Source: Ophiodon elongatus
Taxonomy: Eukaryota; Chordata; Actinopteri; Perciformes; Hexagrammidae
Assembly (NCBI GenBank): GCA_016806645.1
Contig: JACSYO010000469.1
Location: 310,001-374,000 of the forward strand
Direction: 5' to 3'
DNA: 64,000 bases
Positions 51,197-63,316 of this stretch are shown in pieces. The translations under genes were made by a program, and so were the position numbers. Position 1 is the first letter of the stretch, and every line of letters begins with the position of its first letter. Under the pieces are notes generated by a model, which worked only from the letters and a program-made list of their open reading frames with translations, was not told the DNA's origin and did not search any database.

Positions 51197-54100
51197 TTGT
51201 TAGTAAGTCTTTAAATCACTTGTGATCACAGCTGCAATCCAGGACAACATTCCTGTCTGTAATTTCTGTTATCTGTGTTCCCGTACAGCCGTACCTGCCA
51301 TGTGGTTAATAATTCTGCTGCTCTACCTGCACAACTATCTCAGGTAAACCACCATTAAGTCATCCGTTTGATTTTCCACAGAAGGAAATAGCAATATCCT
51401 CCAAGACCAGCTGATCAGAGAACAGGCTTTTTTCTTTATTGAGATAATGTCATTTTCCGAGGAAATGAATGACGTATGTGAGCATTGAGCTGAGTTCAGA
51501 GGCACGGTGGCTGTAATTTTTTTAAAGACAATCAGTTGTGTGTAAGTAAGTAAGTAAAATCGTAAGACCTTTTAATAAAGAGGTGAAAACTTTGTTTTCA
51601 GGGATCAAGAGCATTGTCAAACTCCACCTGTGACGAGTGGTAAGATGAATTCAAGACATGAAATTGTTAATAATAATTACAGTATATATGTGGGCTGTAT
51701 GTCACAAGGTGAATATAAACTTCTCCAAACTGCAGATTTAACCCATGTCAATGTGATAAATCCCAAGTTTCAGCTGTGAAGTCTACGTGAACGTGGCTCC
51801 TGTTGCTAATGTAGAAGTGGTTCAGGCAAACATTGCCTCGTTGCTGAGTTCGACCTTCTCATACGACTTCCTCACCCTGACAGCGGACCCTAACAGCATC
51901 AGCATACTCCCTGTGGGTACGTACAGTCCACCATAGTCCTCCCGTATGTAAAATACTGCATCAGTCAAACATTAACCAAACACAGATTATATGACCGTGG
52001 TCTTGAAAAAAGGTGTATGTTCACGTCACATGTCGTTGATCGTTTCTGCCGGAAGCATATTTACGTACATAATTGTATGATATTTGTTCAGTTTTTTTTG
52101 TTTTTTTTATAGACACAAAGCAGACTTTGAGTCAAACTGTAAATGTTCCCTTGATGCGTGAACATTAACAAATCCATTAAAGTGATTAAATTGACCATGC
52201 ACTTTCACTGTGATTGTTAAGTGGCTGAATTAAAAAGATGCTGCATAGATATGCACTGATGAAAAAAGATTATTGCACACCTGCAGAGATACATTAAAGA
52301 CAGAAACATAATTTCTGTGTTTCTAAAAACACAACTACTCCTAGTAAGACGTTTACATTTTCATGACTTGATTTCCGTCAGACTTCATGCTATTTTTTAT
52401 TTTAGTTCTTCTTTGAAGGCTCCCTCTTCAAGCTTTTATAATTAATGATTCATGTTGTCTCATTCAGAGTTACTCCCTGCAGTAACAGAACCACCGCCAA
52501 CTGTCAGCTCTGCTGCATCTACAGGTGAGCATGCAAGAATAAAACAATGTCCATGAGTATTACCGGTGCTTTGCAGCAACATGGAATCATGTTGTGATAG
52601 TAGTAATTTCGTTTTTTTTTTTTTTTTTATACAGGTGCAAAACATTTTGTGCTGTAATCATTTCTTTTCATTTAATTCACAGAAACAGGTCCAACTCAAA
52701 GTCTGTCGGTTCGACCCGAAACGACAGGAGATCCTATAGATCTCAACGAGACTGCCGGTCAGTTCACTGAACAACTCAGACGGATCGTGTTTGTCCATCT
52801 TCTTCATCCTTGTTTCTTCTTCAGTTCAGATCTTTACTATCTTACAAGAGAAAATAATGTTTTGCTGGCAGCGTTAAAACATAGAAGCATGAACGGTATA
52901 CAATAAAACACGATAAGACATTTGAAAACATCAAAAGTGTTGATCATGTACGTAAAAGAGAGAGAACAATTATGTGATAAAAGCAAGAAAGAGAGAGGCG
53001 GATCATTGTTGTATTAGAATTAAGAGTGCTTATTGCAAGTGACATGGAGGAACACTTTAACTGTTTGCAACTTATTTATGGAAATCTGAATCCCTGTGCA
53101 TAGAAAATCCTTTAAGACAGAACAGTCTGGATTTGCCTTGAAGGATCTCGGATAATTTCCTCGCTGCCTTGATTAAATCCAGTTTCGCTCATTTAAATTA
53201 TCATTCCAACAAATCGATTAGATCTGATTCAGTGATGGATCTGTAAAATAACACCATCAGCTCTCTCTCAATATTCCACCTATGCAGAATTACAGACTTT
53301 GTTGCATACTGCCAGGGTGGGAACATCAAAGCTTCTTGTCAGGTATATTGGTACTTCAGTCATTAATACTTTAGTTACTCACAAACAGTACAGTCATCGG
53401 TGTAGAGAATAAACAGTAGCGGTCAGGATAAAAAGATCAGGACAAAAGACAAATGCTGCTTAGAAATAACAACACGTGTTTGTTCTTTTGTATAATATTA
53501 GACAAAAATACATTCACTGTAGAGATGTGTTATCTGCTGTCTTTTTTCTCCTGCAGTCGGAGCAGACACATTCTTCAGAGTTAATTTGACTTTACGTATG
53601 TATGGCAACCAGACAAAACCAGAGGAAATCATTGAGAAATGGGTAAGAGACTCACATAACTAAACTTAAAAAATGTCTAAAAGAAAATGTGTGTACATTG
53701 AATTGTTCTCTTTTGGCAAAAGGTGAAGGAACAGCTGGAGGTGAATGGCACCATGATTGTGCTGAATCTCATCACAGAGGAGAACGTTGGCAGGTGGGAC
53801 CCGTTGAATACATTTTAATTGTGTGTGTGTGTGTGTGTGTGTGTGAGTGCTTAATATGTGTGCTATAAAAGTGATAGTTGACCTATTATTCATCTGTAAT
53901 ATTCATAGGAACATGGAGCAGCACAATGGACTGATGGTGAGTGTGCAGTTCATTTTAATAACACAGAGAAAAAGACGAGACGAAGATTATATAAATGGCA
54001 TAATTGTATAGGTTAATCCTCTGAATAATAACTGCATACCACTGAAACTACTGATAATTACATTGCAACATCTCTCTGGTTTCCTTTCTTTAGATTTTCC

Positions 54101-57100
54101 ACGGCCAACAAAAACAGTAGGTGACAAAAGAAAGAGAAGAATAATGGTGCAGAAAGCTGCCTGTTTTGTAAGCCAATAATTGTTTGTTTCATCTGCAGAT
54201 ATTACAGCACCTTTCATGTTCAAGAATACAACAAAAACAGTGTGGCAGAAATTTTCACTTTTATTAATGCTGCCTTGACATCAGGGTATGGAAATGACTC
54301 CATTATTATTCAAACTATGGATGTGGCAATCAAACATATAGGTAAGCTTGCCTGAAGGTCTTAGCCTTGAAGAATCATTGAAATCTTTTCAAAAAAGCCT
54401 TTTATTTATTTAAGCACACTGTCTTATTTGTTTATTTACCCCCTTTCATTTTCCTAAAGTATTGAAATATTTGAACATGGGTTCAACTGTGTAAAGCACT
54501 TTGTTCTGAAAAGTGCTTTATAAAAAAAGTTTTATTATTATTATACAAGCTGGATTTCCTAACACAAGTAAAGATGTGTTCAGCTATGGAATAAGATTTG
54601 ACAATATGTATATTTTCTTTTTCAGTGCCAGCAAACTGTTTGGAAGAAACTACTTTAACAATCTATGGAGAATACATTTGGCCTGAAGCATTTCCACAAG
54701 TCAATCAAGAAATAGGATGCAAAAAGCCCAAATCAGAGAAAGCCTTCCGGCTTTGGTAAGACATCAACTTCCATTTATCCAGGATTTAATATTTGACCAG
54801 AGACAATGACATTATTAAGACAAGATCTCACTCTGAACACATGACAAAAATCAGCCAAAACACTAATCTTAAACAATCATCATGCTGTACAAAATGATTT
54901 AATGTATTATTGACTAATATTATACAGCGGTGAATTATAAACGTCTTGTACACAATAATAAAGCATATAGTGATTTACAATAGAGACAACGTGTAATAAT
55001 GTTCATGGGTTTATTCACACCAGCCTGAGTTATCTGAGCCAACATTGATCTTGAAGGATTTTTTTTTTGTATAGTTCTTTTGTACAGATCCTGTTTATCT
55101 TTGTCGCAACAGACTGTTTCCATAGAGACAGCTCAGCGTGACAAGAAAATTCCCTCAATTACAATGTCCTGCTCCAAACATGTCCTCCCACTCTGCACAC
55201 ACGCTCTGACCCCTACATGTGTATTAATGATGGATCCCTGCCAGAATGCAGCTCAGGCGAAAGAAAATCAATTTCCTATCAGGGAATTATTAGTGTAATG
55301 AAGGGCTTCAATCTTCTGACATTATCTCTGACAAATTTGATATAAATATTACTCAAAGGAAAATATGGGTAATCAGTTTTATGGTCTCTGAGTGAAACCG
55401 TTGATGCTTTTAAGACTAAAACACAATCATCGGTGGACATGTGCTTTTAATTAGTTTTTTTATAACCCTTTGACTGACAGTCAAGTTTAATTAAACCAAT
55501 CAGAACTAGACCAGAAAGAATATCTAATGTCTTCTGCCTCTGTCGTTTCTGTCTCCCCTGATTCTCTTCAGTAACTTAGACATTGAAACTGACACCACCA
55601 GCTGGGTTAAACCTGATATGAAAAATTGCAAACCGCTTGTGACCATATCAGACCTTGGCAATATCACTGTCTCCACCGGTAAGAGGATCAGTCTCACACA
55701 CCGGCTGGTTCATTTCCTTTGCTTATGATATTATTTTAAAAGATACTTTGAAATAAAAATATTTCCCTTTCTCGTTTATTCTTCATCCTTCCATCTAAAT
55801 GAAAACCACAACAGAAAAATCTGCCGAAAGCACAACAAAAAACATTCATGACATTATTGATTTCTAGGTAACGCGGCTGAGGTTGTGGACATGATTCAGG
55901 ACCTTGTAGCTGTTCAGTTAGGTAACAGTGCAGAGCTCTCTTCCTCCGAGCTGGATGCAGTCGTGGAGAAGCTCAGTGAAGTGGTTGACATCAGCAGCAT
56001 CAAACCTGCGGTTGGTGCCGAAATCGTCAATATTGTTGCAGATATCCTGCTTTCCAAAACTTACCTCACTCCAGTGGCTGGCATGTAAGTCGAGAGGGAA
56101 GTCTGTATCTGGTTCAATAAATGTAAAACTGAATATAACCGTTTACAGAAATGCATATTCCTTCTAAATCCTTACTTTCTTGTTAATCAATGTGGGTTTT
56201 TTTTGTCTTTTGGAAAGTATCCTTAATCTGACAGACAGAATGGGGAACAATATGGATTTCCAAGATGGATCTATCAGTATAACGGCCCCGTCGATGGCCA
56301 TGTCCATGATCAACGTAGATCAACATGAATTCAGTGGCCTTACCTTTGGTGTGTCCTTAGCTTCTTCAAACCTGAATCCAGAGGTGAGACGCCGGAAATG
56401 GTTCCACCTGACTTTTTTAGGACAATTTTTGTGACACTAATGTTCTGGAAACAGTGTTAATAAAAAAAGGCATTGTGGCCTCAAGCAGTTGTGGCAGATT
56501 AACCTTTAACAAGAAAGCAAATGACAAGAGTTGGAAGTTTGACACACCGATTTAAGGTCGACAGGTGATTAGAAATACTCTGTTTTTCCACAGGTTTTTG
56601 TCAACCACAGCTTTGTGAGTGAACTGCTCCCTGACACGGATGCAACTATCTCTTTGCCCTCTGAACTCCACAACTTTTTCCCTCCTGGAGAAAGAAATAG
56701 AACTCGTGTCCAGTTTCAGTTCCATGAAACAGATGAGCTTTTTCAGGTATTAAATCGTCTCTTTTTACTATTTGCAATCTTATTGTTTTCTTTTTCTTTT
56801 TCTTTTTTTTGATGTTGTTGTTGTTGCTTTTTTCTTCTTCGTCTTCTATTTTCAGATGTTAAAAAAATAATACAATATTTCCTGCAGACCACATAATGCT
56901 AACAGTTGTGACATTTTGGGAAATACGTTTATTTGCTGTCGCACAGAGTTAAACAAGAGAGATTGACACCACACTCGTGTCTGTGGGATCAATATGAAGC
57001 TGCAGCCAGGAGATAGTATGGTTAGCTTAGCATTAATTCTGGTAACAAGTGGAAACGGCTAGCCTGGCTCCGTCCAGAGGTAACAAAACAATGTCTATAA

Positions 57101-57865
57101 TCTGCACAAAAAACAAAAAAAATGTCTTCTTGTGGTTTTATGGGGGTAATGTTCCAGACTATTCCTAAACTGAACTTTAGAGTGGTATCAATCGTCTCAT
57201 TTAACTCTCTGCAAGAAAACGACAAAGCATAAATGTCAAACTTTTCCTTCAAGAAACAACAATAAAATTATAGTGGCACTAAATTAATAAAATGTCCCCA
57301 CTATTTAAACAATCAATATAGTTTAAATATGACAAATCTGCTCTCTCTCACTGTAGCCCATTTTATTGACCACTGACCTTATCCCTGTCTTGCCTCTTGA
57401 TGTGACAACCATTTTATTAAAAGGACCCACACACAACCAATGCAACACAGAGCAGCTGGACATTGCATTCCTTTATAGTATCTGCCTGCATCAATAACAG
57501 CCATATCAGCAACCTGAAGGATCAAGTGGTGGTGACCTTCAGCCATCAAACACCCAAACAAGTGAGAATGAATTCAGTTCATCAGAAAGAAGAAGAGTTT
57601 GTATTTGACTTTAAAACCATCGTCACTTCCATGTTGTCTTTATTTTACAGCCAGAAGACAAGGTTCAGTGTATGTTTTGGGATTTCCAGAACAACGGTGA
57701 GTTTGTAATTATTTACCGTACCTTTGATGTTTACAGATGCATTTAGATGAATTACAGTAATTCAGCCACATGACATTTTTGAGGAACCAGTGACATCAAT
57801 AAAGACCCGTTAACGCAGGAAGCTGTGTGTCTGCTGATAAGCTACTGTCAATGTTTGTGCTGCTA

Positions 57866-57952
<87 letters not shown>

Positions 57953-60900
57953 TCAGGTGGGCGGGGTGGTTGGAACAGCAGAGGTTGTGAAACCCAAAGT
58001 GTTTCTGCTTATCGGACCAGCTGTCTCTGTGATCACCTCACACACTTCGCTGTGCTCCTGGTGAGTCACTCGTCTAGTTTTTATAAATCAAACCAGGGAA
58101 CAAACTACTCCCACAGGCACCAACATACTGTGTGCCTTCTGGCCAGTAGCTCGCTGACTGCTTACATATCTTTCTGATGCTTGAATCTGATGTTAACACC
58201 ACAATTTGTGAATTATAAGTATGTCATTATTTCTTTAAAATACTCATGAAGGGATGAGTTTTAACAGGTTGCACTTCTGCTTCCCATTGTGTCTGTTTTT
58301 GGTGCTACCACTAGGGGGCTTTAAACATATGCAAACAATATGTAAACATACAGTTTGTGTATTATGTTTTAGGATGTATCCAGGACACCCATCAGTGAAG
58401 CTGACAGCCAGATTCTGACAGTGATCTCATATCTTGGCTGTGGTATATCCTCCATCTTTCTGGGAATCACTCTTCTCACCTACCTGTCTTTCGAGTGAGT
58501 CACTCTGAGTGACAACTACACACTAATCACATTGTATCGAGGTTCCTATTGTAAAGACCATCTTTGCTGCAATAACCAGCAAGAGGAGGCTGAAGGAAGA
58601 AGTTCCATAAGCTGCAATAGCTGCATTGTCGCCTCATAGCAGATTGTGATCAAATCTAATTTTTCCTTTTTGCACATGCCTAACATCGGGGTGAAATCTG
58701 AATCGTCCCCTGTGTCTATCACTCTCATACACTTTAGGAAGCTGCGTCGAGACTACCCATCGAAGATACTCATCAACCTGTCAGCTGCCCTGCTGGGTTT
58801 GAGCATGCTCTTCCTTCTAGACTCCTGGCTCTCATCCTTCTCCAACTACAGTCTGTGTATTGCCACTGCTGCAACGCTGCACTACTTCCTGCTGGCTTCT
58901 TTCACCTGGATGGGCCTGGAGGCCGTGCATATGTACCTCGCACTGGTCAAGGTCTTCAACATCTACGTTCCCTCCTACATCCTCAAGTTCTGTGCTGTAG
59001 GATGGGGTAAGACTGAACTCAGAGTCTTTCTCACTAGTTGGAAAAGTCCATTTGGCTTTCATTGGCTGATAGGGTTCAGAAGTGGGTTTTGATTTGTTTG
59101 GGTCAAGCAGCTATAGGGGTTTAGTTGGTATTCTATTTTGAAAATCCGTAATTTTTTATGCAATTTCAAAGAAGTGTCCTGGAAAGAATTATGTAATTTA
59201 TTTTATGTAAAATAAGAATGTCCTAGAACGAATTAGCTCCATTTACACCCAATTAAATATGTCATCGATCATTTATTATTACAAACTTTATTCACCTTAT
59301 ATATTGAAATATATCCTTGCCTTGACTACAAGACTCAATTCATTACCTGTAAATGCCATTAAGTGGATGTGCAACTATAGAACAAAGTATATATAATAAT
59401 ATAAATAATAAAGCCTTTTTTTAAACATTTTAATTTGAGAATTAATTCAGCAGCACAAACAGCAACAGACAGAAAATAATGCTAAACATTTTTTTATTTT
59501 ATTTTTATTATTAGTGGCAGGATAAACAAATGTGCACCTCACACTGTCAGTTTGGTAATTACAAATAAAAAACACAAATCAACAAAACTTCCAACTAGAA
59601 ATATATTCGGGAATTTTTTTCTTCTTCGTCACAGTGTGTGAATGTTTAATTAACTCCGATCTGAATTAGGATTATTTTGTGTTCTCACAGGTATTCCTCT
59701 GGTCATAGTCAGCTTGGTGCTGGCTATAGATAAAGACGCCTATGGCAGCTCTCTGCCTGAAGACTCTGCAGTGATGCTTCAGTCCACTGACCAATTGTAA
59801 GTAAAAGCACTGGTCTGTCGTTGAAACCGAGGTGAAGCATGATGAGTCATGGGAGCATCATGTCTAAATTGTGTGATGAAAACTGTGAGAATATAGGTCA
59901 AATGCGAACTTGATGAAATTGATAATATTCTGAATGCACAAAACAACAAACAAGCAATAAATCCCAAACTCTGCCGTGTCGAACACTCAGAAAGCAATCT
60001 AGTTGATGACATTTATCCAAAATCCCAGAGTAAATGGCATGATGACCATCCCTCTCCCTCCCTCCAGCTGCTGGCTGCAGAATGACGTCTTCTTCTACAT
60101 AACGGTGGTGGCATTTATCCTTCTGATCCTGTTGTGCAACACCATCGTATTCATCGTGGTTCTGATCCAGATCAGACAGATGAGGACCAATAAGCAGTCG
60201 ACGTACAGACTCAGCTCTTCGCATGACTTGAGGGCGGTGGCCAGTATCACGGTCCTGTTAGGCCTGACGTGGTCAATGGGCTTTTTTTCATTTGGGCCAG
60301 GCAAAGTGGTCTTCATGTACCTGTTCTCCATCTTCAACACCTTGCAGGGTAAATATGAGCTGTAGCTGGTGTTAAGTATTATTAGCTACAGAGGAGCGAG
60401 TCATTTTTCAACACATCTGTAATTCAATTGTTTTTGTCTATACTCAGCATTTGTGTCATTTTGCATATACCACCATGCACTTTACAGATAATCTTCTTGG
60501 TTTTAAAATGATTTCTTAATTTTGGTTTGATGATGTTTACGTTAAATAAATGTGAGGAAAAGGGCACTTTTAAGAATGCAGTCAAAGATAAAATGAAACT
60601 ACATGAAATAAAACAATGTGCTCAGAGAAAGAGAAAAAAAAAACACAAAGATGTATATATCATGTTGTATTACTTCACAATTGTCTCACATGTCTGCTTT
60701 TTATTGTCCCAGGGCTCTTTGTCTTTTTGTTCCACTGTTTGATGAAGGAAAATGTGAGGAAACAGTGGAGAATCCACTTGTGCTGTGGACGTTTCAGACT
60801 CAGTGATAACTCAGGTAGGCTACGCATTATTTGTGGACGTAGGACTTATTGCAGTATAATGAACAGATGGTGAAGAGGGAGCTATTTTCAAGATGGATGA

Positions 60901-61086
60901 TGCAAAACGTTCTCCTCCTCGTCCCCTGTGTGTTCAGACTGGAGCCGCTCTGTGACAGCGGGCGGTCGCTGCAAAAAGAACCACCTCGTTAACTCTGACT
61001 CAGTCGCTTCTGACAACACTTCCACCCTCAGAAAGATCTCTGACTCCTCGACAGGATCAACACCAAACCACCACCAGGGGGCGTGA
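49376..61086 (+). CDS. adgrg4: Adhesion G-protein-coupled receptor G4 (GPR112), complete, 28 coding exons
   Basis: Coding exons: 49376-49442, 49734-50366, 50677-50774, 50856-50914, 51289-51343, 51602-51639, 51774-51916, 52468-52524, 52683-52757, 53557-53642, 53723-53793, 53909-53936, 54094-54116, 54199-54341, 54626-54755, 55572-55678, 55868-56084, 56218-56383, 56594-56746, 57424-57561, 57651-57696, 57957-58060, 58373-58494, 58738-59006, 59691-59796, 60068-60348, 60713-60814 and 60938-61086; phases match, 3,666 nt, 1,221 aa. Order: signal peptide; a pentraxin/LamG-like domain in one large exon (residues about 23-233, HTVCLTWSGRAHRLRIYING); a stalk; a GAIN domain; the GPS, CLCDHL then THFAVLL, with the cleavage point between L872 and T873 and the tethered agonist following; then seven helices with SFTWMGLEAVHMYLALVKVF, close to human ADGRG4. 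The conserved FNTLQG and LFHCLMKE motifs are present. Human ADGRG4 is about 3,080 aa; the great Ser/Thr-rich stalk is absent here. Ligand and coupling of the family member are poorly known; human ADGRG4 is known from enterochromaffin and neuroendocrine cells. Confidence 0.95.
50955..51065. repeat. Teleost AAGTAAAAGTACT-family repeat fragment
   Basis: Contains GGCAGTGGTTGAGGAAGTAT, TCAGATCCTTTACTT and AATACTGCATTAAAAAGAT, the usual opening of this abundant repeat. Intronic to adgrg4. Confidence 0.65.
51118..51188. repeat. TG microsatellite
   Basis: About 35 TG units in the adgrg4 intron before the 51289-51343 exon. Confidence 0.97.
54460..54545 (+). mobile_element. LINE/SINE 3' tail remnant
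   Basis: GTAAAGCACTTTGTTCTGAA, AAGTGCTTTATAAA and the closing AGTTTTATTATTATTAT are the recurrent 3' end of a fish retroelement family. The rest is missing. Intronic to adgrg4. Confidence 0.6.
56925..57255. mobile_element. Abundant teleost interspersed repeat (GGTTAGCTTAGCAT family)
   Basis: The text CAGCCAGGAGATAGTATGG, TTAGCTTAGCATTAAT, GAAACGGCTAGCCTGGCTC, CGTCCAGAGGTAACAAAA and TTGTGGTTTTATGGGGGTAA closely follows a repeat found in very many perciform introns. It sits between the adgrg4 exons ending at 56746 and starting at 57424. No coding capacity. Confidence 0.65.
57869..57951 (+). repeat. TG microsatellite forming the acceptor tract of the GPS exon
   Basis: About 41 uninterrupted TG units end five bases before the splice junction at 57956/57957 (sequence TGTGTGTCTCAG then GTGGG). 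Normal pyrimidine tract is absent, so the repeat itself serves as the tract. Confidence 0.95.
59007..59690. other. adgrg4 intron, no gene seen
   Basis: AT-rich intron between the helix 2-4 exon and the next transmembrane exon. No recognisable element or exon. Confidence 0.6.
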
Positions 61087-61206
61087 GCGGGCTTCTGTAT
61101 GAGCCATCCTGTACGTCTCTGCCCTTCAAGAGCCATCATGCATTCACAAACACTGATAGCAGAAAATAGAACAGCTTCATTTCTGTTATGGGCAGGGAAA
61201 GGATAA

Positions 61207-61212
61207 AATAAA
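61207..61212 (+). terminator. adgrg4: Poly(A) signal candidate for adgrg4
   Basis: AATAAA 121 bases beyond the stop codon, in a normal position for a short 3' UTR. A second AATAAA lies near 61568-61573. Confidence 0.5.
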
Positions 61213-63316
61213 CCGTACATTCAGCGGGATGCAATGGGTCCGTGGACACTCCCGCACCATAATTAGCCATGAAAATTATAATAGAATAAAATAATGTCAG
61301 TTCAACTCCAGGAAAGACATGTGCTCTGAAAAGTGCAAATTTTATGCAAGCAGTCCATATTTAATCTGCAGTTTACCTTCAAGGTTTCCATTACTACTTT
61401 CACATTACAGTTGAATCACAAAACAACACAAACAAATATTCAGTGTTTCTAAAACGTTTAATAGTAAAGTAATGCGTGATGTACATGTTGCATAGAGTTT
61501 TGCATGTAAATGTAACATGAATGTAATGGAAAAGACAGTATCTGTAACCAATAACTGTATTAAAACATAATAAATTATACTCATGACTGTTTTTTTGTAA
61601 TTTGTAAGACAGTCTGCTTCTTCTTTGGACCTTTGGAAGTTTAACTGCTTAATGTTTCCTTTGAAGACGTTTTAAAGGGATACTCAATATTAATGATTGT
61701 AAAATATTACTGTAAGTTTTTGTGGGTGTCTAAAGATTTATTTTTCTCTGTGCAGATTTCAACCCATCAAGAGCACCACTGATTTTTCTATACTGTAAAT
61801 TAAAGTAAGACTTTAAGCACATATTAATTTGTGGCTGCCTGTTAAAGTTATATAGTTAATTTATCCTATTGAAATAATGTATGAAACATTGCAGCAATTG
61901 AAACGATATCATCATTTGCTAACATAGAATCTACACAATTAGCAAACAACTAGTTTTTGTATCACAGACCACACTGATTGTCTCATTATACCAGCGTTAG
62001 TTTAACAGACAAAATGCAGCTAAAGACACTTCACAACTCCTCCGTACAACACAGTTTGATCTGTTATTATCACAGTAAGTGTCACTGAATTATTGCACCG
62101 GGAATACAGGGAACCACAAGTCCACTACAGAATATCTAGGTCTATTTTTCTACCAGGTAATATGTTAATGAGGTTTAACTTTATGTTGTAATCCCTAGAT
62201 TTTTTTAAATAGAAAATGAAACTTAGCCTCTCTGATTTGCATTTCACTTCAGTGTTGTTGTTAAACTGCGTGCAACCTTTCGACAGTGCACCTGAAGAAT
62301 GTTTTAATAAGGTGTCAGTCAGGTTCTGGAGGAACTCGCAGGATGACATTCTGTTCATAGCTGTCTGTGTTCAGGAAGCATCACACACCCTCCCAGTCCA
62401 ACACACCGTGTAACTTTAGAGGCTCAGTGAGCAAAATATTTTGTCCGGGAGGAACGTTAATGTTGGTTCTTCGAATCTAACAGATTACTCTGATGTTCAA
62501 ACTCAAGCCAGGTGAGGCTTTTTTCCTACAATTTCGTCTGCTGCTCGTTTAGGTGCACACTTTAGCTTTGATTCAACCAGTCAATGCAAGGACGCACCCC
62601 CTTTTCATCTTTGGTCGATCATCAGGCCAGGTAAGAGAAGCAAGTTACATAAAATATAACTAGGACAATGCTTTGGTTCTTAATTCACAAACAGCAGTTC
62701 AGTTAAGTTTTCTTTTCCATGACGTATGTAATCTTATTATTCACACTTATACAAAAAAACATATCGTCGTCAGTTACAGTGGGTTACATAATGTATTTCA
62801 ACTCACACAATATATTACCTCTCAGGTATTTTTTAATGGTAAACCACGAAGCCCTTTTGTTTGGGCAAAGTGAACTCTTCCAGATCTTGACATGTTTCTC
62901 AGAATTGATCTTCTGGTACTGGCGTGAACGTATTGAGCACCATCGTGTGATTTTTATGCATTGTATAAGATGTTACTACAGAGACATAAAATGTACCGAA
63001 ATGAAAGGTACTTTACACACTTACTGTTTGTGTTTGTGGGAAATGATTGAACATGTTATGGTAAAATGTAATCACTTCAAGGATATGTCAACTGTGAGTC
63101 ATCCAGGGCAAATTGAGATTAAAATGCTTCCAATAATTAGCATTCAAGAGATTGTTTTCAGGGATGCAGTAAATACAACCAAGTAAAAATGTGGACCGGT
63201 ACATAATCCTTGAATGGATTAGGTTGTCTTTTGTGTAAATAAATACAGCAGAACAATCAAATCTGTAGTTGCATTTATACAATAACAACCTGTTTTGTCT
63301 GAGCCACAGCTGGCCC
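61213..63316. other. adgrg4 / vgll1 intergenic region
   Basis: AT-rich DNA with two candidate 5' UTR exon ends for vgll1: CAAGCCAG then GTGAGG at 62513/62514, and CAGGCCAG then GTAAGA at 62631/62632. One 155-codon open frame at 62719-63186 is discussed as a finding. Otherwise nothing recognisable. Confidence 0.5.

Noticed and set aside
51736..51773. Upstream acceptor CTGCAG at 51735 for the seventh adgrg4 coding exon
   Set aside because: It would create a stop at the junction; the acceptor AGTTTCAG ending at 51773 keeps the frame open.
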